11,584 nt of DNA from Candidatus Izemoplasmatales bacterium (GTDB taxonomy: Bacteria; Bacillota_I; Bacilli_A; Izemoplasmatales; Hujiaoplasmataceae). The position numbers and the translations under genes were made by a program. The notes under the pieces are model-generated. The model did no database searches, was not told the origin of the DNA, and was given only the letters and a program-made list of their open reading frames with translations. Positions 8,482-11,584 of this stretch are shown in pieces. The stretch covers positions 1 to 11,584 of the forward strand of contig JAQVPE010000013.1 of the NCBI GenBank assembly GCA_028702245.1. The letters are read 5' to 3'. How positions within the stretch are numbered: the stretch's first letter is position 1; the number at the start of each line of letters is the position of its first letter.

Positions 8482-9366
8482 TTGCACATGTTCTTAATAA
8501 TCCATAATCCTTTATCAAATAACAAAAAATCAAAAAAAACCACCAACAAGATGGTTAAGTTTTTTAAACGGCATAAACTGCAGTTCATTTTGCGTTCAAC
8601 TTTGAAATTTGACAACCTTAACGAATATCTCGACAATAATCCTTCCATTACCGATATTCTCTATCTTGGCGGCGACGGTTCGATCAATTATCTGATTAAC
8701 AATGTCGACATTACCAAAATCAAGCAAAATATCCATCTCGCCAAAAGCGGCTCTGGTAACGATTTTCTCAGAAGCCTCAAACGTAAGGGCAGGGCAAATG
8801 TGACCATTGGCATCGCCAAGACCGATGCCGGAGATGTTAAATTCATCAACGGTTGTGGTGCCGGCTTTGACGCCTCCGTCTGTTATTATGTCAATAACGA
8901 CACCAAGAAGAATAAAATGGCTTATTTCAAAAACGTCTTCAAAGCAACCACAAAATTCGAACCAGCTGAAATGGATGTTGTCGTCGATGGAGTCGGCAAG
9001 CACTATCATGATTGTTTTTTTACCGTTGTTCAAAACGGCAAATATTTCGGCGGTGGCATGAAAGTGGCTCCAAAAGCCAATATTGACTCAACCGATTTCA
9101 CAATCTGCGTGATTCACGATCTCAACAAATTATTGTTGCAAGTTTTGTTTTTGTCGATCTATCCCGGCTTTCACACCAACCTTCATAAATGGGTAACCAT
9201 GCTTGAGGGAAAAGAAATTCAGGTCAAAAGTTCCAAATCCCGCTTCTTTCAAACCGACGGCGAGGTTTTGGAGAATGTCAATGAGTTTTCCATCAGCCAT
9301 TTCTGCTCACGAGAATTCATTGCCTTCAACAAGCGCAACCTGCTCAAATCGCTTAAAGCAAAATAA
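8482..9366 (+). CDS. Diacylglycerol/lipid kinase, YegS/DgkB/BmrU type
   Basis: A soluble, DAGK-catalytic-domain lipid kinase that phosphorylates diacylglycerol or a related lipid with ATP at the inner membrane face. In Gram-positives DgkB recycles diacylglycerol released during lipoteichoic acid synthesis. In this 294-residue protein the first strand FLIIHNPLS is at 4-12, nucleotide-binding GGDGS at 63-67, GSGNDF at 90-95, NGCGAGFDASV at 123-133, NGKYFGGGM at 185-193 and the late DGE motif (QTDGE) at 257-261. Ser replaces the commoner Thr in both GGDGT and GTGNDF, a mild change. The start is uncertain: TTG 8482 or ATG 8488, the latter giving an N-terminus (MFLIIHNP) closer to the family. The gene is monocistronic, transcribed divergently from tsaE, with its own promoter and terminator. 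YegS-like lipids other than diacylglycerol cannot be excluded as substrate. Confidence 0.88.
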   Translation: MHMFLIIHNPLSNNKKSKKTTNKMVKFFKRHKLQFILRSTLKFDNLNEYLDNNPSITDILYLGGDGSINYLINNVDITKIKQNIHLAKSGSGNDFLRSLKRKGRANVTIGIAKTDAGDVKFINGCGAGFDASVCYYVNNDTKKNKMAYFKNVFKATTKFEPAEMDVVVDGVGKHYHDCFFTVVQNGKYFGGGMKVAPKANIDSTDFTICVIHDLNKLLLQVLFLSIYPGFHTNLHKWVTMLEGKEIQVKSSKSRFFQTDGEVLENVNEFSISHFCSREFIAFNKRNLLKSLKAK

Positions 9367-9461
9367 AAACCGACTCTTCATTGATACAAATCCCCAATAA
9401 CATAAATCAATAAAAAGTTGTTTGGGTAATACAGTAAGTAAATTCATTTGTTTTTCAATTG

Positions 9462-9500
9462 AAAGTCCAATTGAGCTTGATGCTGAATTGGACTTTTTTT
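9462..9500 (+). terminator. Intrinsic terminator after the lipid kinase gene
   Basis: AAAGTCCAATT (9462-9472) pairs perfectly with AATTGGACTTT (9486-9496). Inside, AGC (9474-9476) pairs with GCT (9482-9484) around a TTGAT loop with a single G-G mismatch. The stem runs into TTTTTTT at 9494-9500. It lies 95 nt after the kinase stop, so it ends that transcript. The minus-strand exit lacks a T run. Confidence 0.85.
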
Positions 9501-10076
9501 CACAGATCACAAACTCACCTAATTTGAATCTGGTATCTATTTTTAGTCGCTAATAACTTAACCGAATTATCGGTTTGATAGAACGTTTGGTTCTTCTCAT
9601 TTATCTCAAGAAGTATTGAAATTCTATTCTAACGTTATGAGTGTTGCCTTCTATTCAAGGAATGCATATTGGCAGAAGTCGCATCAACTAATATATTTGC
9701 TTATATTCTTATAAGCGTAATTCCATCAAATGGTTCATCTGCACTCCAACTGATTCTTGCGCATTCAAAACACTTATTATCAAAGTTTTGAAGACAAGAT
9801 TGCAACTTGAATTAACAAGTATTACTGGAGTAATGCATCTAGAATGTAGCGTGCTTATGATTAAGTGAAAATACGATATGTATTTGCTATGGATATATTG
9901 CTTTTTACATTTGCCTTAGTAGAGTAAGAACAAGAAATGACACTTCACGCATAGATTGTATACCGCATCAAATACGTTCTTGATCCCTGTTATCCGAACA
10001 TACGCTATTATGTCTGACTGTTCAAAACCACACTAATTCATAATCCACTAAACAATATGAACCCCGTCCAAATATG
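9501..10076. other. AT-rich gap with no convincing gene
   Basis: Almost 600 bases with stops in all frames, no tRNA-like cloverleaf, no repeat array and no clear terminator for the minus-strand gene that ends at 10077. The longest suggestive piece is a minus-strand open stretch of 43 codons around 9710-9840 with no start codon, reading ISWSADEPFDGI near its end. It could be debris of an older gene, but I do not recognise it. The gap separates the housekeeping block from the RHS module and is where decayed toxin or immunity fragments would be expected. Confidence 0.5.
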
Positions 10077-10907
10077 CTAATTTCCAAGTTCTAAATAGTC
10101 ATCGATTTTTGTTTCTTCATAGTGGGTCAGTTTCATTGTGTTAATGGGAAAGCCTATATCCTTTTCAATGTACTCATCCTTTGGACTTTCAATAGTATAA
10201 TTCCCGATAAAGATCATTTTCCTTTGTATTTTTGATGAGTTGGTATTATTGATTGTTTTGTATTCATATAAATCTGGAATTGGACTGCGCATATATCTGA
10301 CAAAGTCACAATCGTTATTTAACTCATCTATCGCTTTGGGTAGCCTTGTCGACTTTGTTATCTTAGTATAGACAATAGGTAATACATCATAATCATCGCC
10401 TTTTCTCATCCGATATTCATCAATCTTATGAATGATGAAATAATGTCCATATAGATTATGGTCTTTCGCGTGCTCGCTTTCCAATCGATACGCATACGTA
10501 TCACCGACATTCCAACTACATCTAAAATACTTATATAAGGCAATCTTCTTTTCAGCCGGCATCGGTGAATTCAATCTATCTTTTAACTCAGAAAGCACCT
10601 TGATCCGATATTTGTAGTTCGCCTTGTTCTGATTCTCCCATTTCTTCAAGTCATCTTCACTTTCAAGATACCTCAATGCTTGTTCTTTGACATTAGGTAA
10701 CAGCCGTCCCAATTTCCATTGGGTATCGGCGAGTATAAACCAAAAGACAGGTGCATCGTCAAAGTCATTGATGGTCATTTGATAATCTTCAATCAACTTA
10801 TCGGTTGCCTCTTGATTTGTCTTTCCGATTTTTAACAGTTTTACATAGTCTTCTTTTACGTCTTGAGCTACATCATCTTGATATAGTCCAGGTCCCCAAG
10901 CTCCCAT
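10077..10907 (-). CDS. DUF4259-like protein, candidate immunity protein for the RHS toxin
   Basis: A 276-residue, probably cytoplasmic protein without signal peptide or membrane segment, rich in charged and aromatic residues. The N-terminus GAWGPGLYQDDVAQDVKEDY (2-21) resembles the start of DUF4259-type proteins. APVFWFILADTQWKLGRLL (52-70) and the following helical region fit the same group. A second part starts near SWNVGDTYAYRL (131-142) and is predicted from its alternating pattern to be beta-rich, loosely like small immunity proteins such as Imm26. No catalytic motif is seen. AGGAG lies nine bases before the ATG, and the start is 16 nt after the stop of the RHS toxin gene on the same strand, so the two are very probably cotranscribed. 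In polymorphic toxin loci the gene directly after the toxin tip usually encodes its antidote. The immunity role is inferred only from this position. Confidence 0.8.
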   Translation of the reverse strand: MGAWGPGLYQDDVAQDVKEDYVKLLKIGKTNQEATDKLIEDYQMTINDFDDAPVFWFILADTQWKLGRLLPNVKEQALRYLESEDDLKKWENQNKANYKYRIKVLSELKDRLNSPMPAEKKIALYKYFRCSWNVGDTYAYRLESEHAKDHNLYGHYFIIHKIDEYRMRKGDDYDVLPIVYTKITKSTRLPKAIDELNNDCDFVRYMRSPIPDLYEYKTINNTNSSKIQRKMIFIGNYTIESPKDEYIEKDIGFPINTMKLTHYEETKIDDYLELGN

Positions 10908-10923
10908 ATATCATCTCTCCTCA

Positions 10924-11584
10924 TCAATGGAACAGGTTTGTCCATTCATTTTCTACATTGTTCCAAACATATCTGATGGCTGCCCCATAGTAATCAAATC
11001 GATTCTGATTTCTGATACCGATGCCGTTGATCTTATTTCCGTGAGGATTTGTACTCTCATCAAACCATCCAGTTGAATATGCGATAATACCTAATTGTTC
11101 AAGGCCTCTACATTCCCAGTAATTAAGGTTATCGACTTTTGGTCCCCGTTTTAACCCCGGTTTATGTGTTTCATGATATTCCATTCTAGCGTCATAATTT
11201 GCCGTTTTTACTCTGCCAACATACCTGATTGTTCCGCCCTTATCGACAAGGGTATAGACAGTATAGTCTTTTTCTAGTTTCTTCTCGAACTGGCTAGCCA
11301 CAGTTCCAATTGCTGTATCTACAAAATCTAGTATCTCATCTGAATAGAAGCATACTGCAACTAGTGCAATTATGGCTATTGCGGCCAACCCTACTGGCCC
11401 GATTGATACAAGCAGAGCTAATAAACCTGATTCGCCGCTAGGATCTAGAAACATTACTGGATTATTAGCACAATAAGCATACATGTTAGTGGAGAGAACA
11501 TCACCAGTTTGACCTAATAACCCATCACTGCTGATGAACCTGCCTATGGCGGGGTCGTAGTATCTGCTATTCAGGTAATACCTC
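10924..11584 (-). CDS. RHS/YD-repeat polymorphic toxin, C-terminal part with GIY-YIG/URI-like tip; N-terminus outside window
   Basis: The 5' end is off the window; 219 codons are visible, reading without a stop from the edge. The first ~50 residues are the end of an RHS core: YYLNSRYYDPAIGRF, then SSDGLLGQTGD, then NMYAYCANNPVMFLDPSGE, the signature before variable toxin tips. Counting from the Met of NMYAY (codon 11484), a hydrophobic stretch covers 20-47 and a short helical linker 48-73. The tip, 74-186, has VYTLVD and YVG (88-90) in place of GIY and YIG, then Arg100, Glu129 in GLEQLG and NKINGI (150-155). This is the motif order of GIY-YIG nucleases and of URI-fold toxins (Tox-URI2 type), so it is probably a DNase delivered to neighbouring cells. 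The internal ATG at 11484 is not a real start. The stop is TGA, unlike the TAA/TAG of the other genes whose stops are in the window. Confidence 0.85.
   Translation of the reverse strand, partial: RYYLNSRYYDPAIGRFISSDGLLGQTGDVLSTNMYAYCANNPVMFLDPSGESGLLALLVSIGPVGLAAIAIIALVAVCFYSDEILDFVDTAIGTVASQFEKKLEKDYTVYTLVDKGGTIRYVGRVKTANYDARMEYHETHKPGLKRGPKVDNLNYWECRGLEQLGIIAYSTGWFDESTNPHGNKINGIGIRNQNRFDYYGAAIRYVWNNVENEWTNLFH

Noticed and set aside
8596..9033. 145-codon open frame on the minus strand opposite the lipid kinase
   Set aside because: It mirrors the kinase reading frame, whose GGDGS and GSGNDF motifs fix the true strand.
9501..10076. tRNA gene, insertion sequence or CRISPR array in the gap
   Set aside because: No T-arm or cloverleaf, no inverted terminal repeats with a transposase, and no regularly spaced repeats were found.
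11482..11484. ATG at 11484 as start of a 186-residue protein
   Set aside because: The frame continues open to the window edge and encodes RHS core sequence (YYLNSRYYDP) upstream, so this Met is internal.

Overview
The window reads as chromosomal DNA of a low-to-mid-GC Gram-positive lineage (Bacillota in the broad sense, possibly one of the Bacilli/Mollicutes-like groups). The pcrA-ligA pair and the tsaE-tsaB-rimI-tsaD cluster have the layout usual in that phylum, ribosome binding sites are of the AGGAG type, and promoters carry TATAAT. All long genes use TGG for tryptophan and need no in-frame TGA, so the standard bacterial code applies. No genus can be named from the sequence.

Layout, in coordinate order. 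(1) 1-3865, minus strand: a DNA maintenance operon, pcrA (helicase) followed 3 bp later by ligA (NAD-dependent ligase, C-terminus cut off by the window), with its own extended -10 promoter. (2) 3898-8327, minus strand: a translation-quality operon running tsaE, tsaB, rimI, tsaD, glnS and a small two-helix membrane protein, tightly packed or overlapping throughout, with an extended -10 promoter before tsaE and an intrinsic terminator right after the last gene. TsaE, TsaB and TsaD form the N6-threonylcarbamoyladenosine (t6A37) machinery. RimI is an N-acetyltransferase that habitually sits with them. Glutaminyl-tRNA synthetase adds a second tRNA function. TsaC/Sua5, which supplies the t6A intermediate, is not here. 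(3) 8305-8481: a divergent promoter region. (4) 8424-9500, plus strand: a diacylglycerol/lipid kinase of the YegS/DgkB type with a strong terminator. Its leader is odd: the only good Shine-Dalgarno is about 40 nt from the start codon, separated from it by an inverted repeat that could fold out. (5) 9501-10076: AT-rich DNA without a convincing gene. (6) 10077-11584, minus strand: an accessory module made of the C-terminal end of an RHS/YD-repeat polymorphic toxin and, 16 nt downstream, a 276-residue protein with a DUF4259-like N-terminus, a good candidate for its immunity protein. The toxin tip has the motif order of a GIY-YIG/URI-fold nuclease.

Regions 1-4 are ordinary housekeeping genes. The accessory module at the right end is the most likely place for undescribed biology: an inter-bacterial competition toxin with a probable, not yet assigned, antidote.
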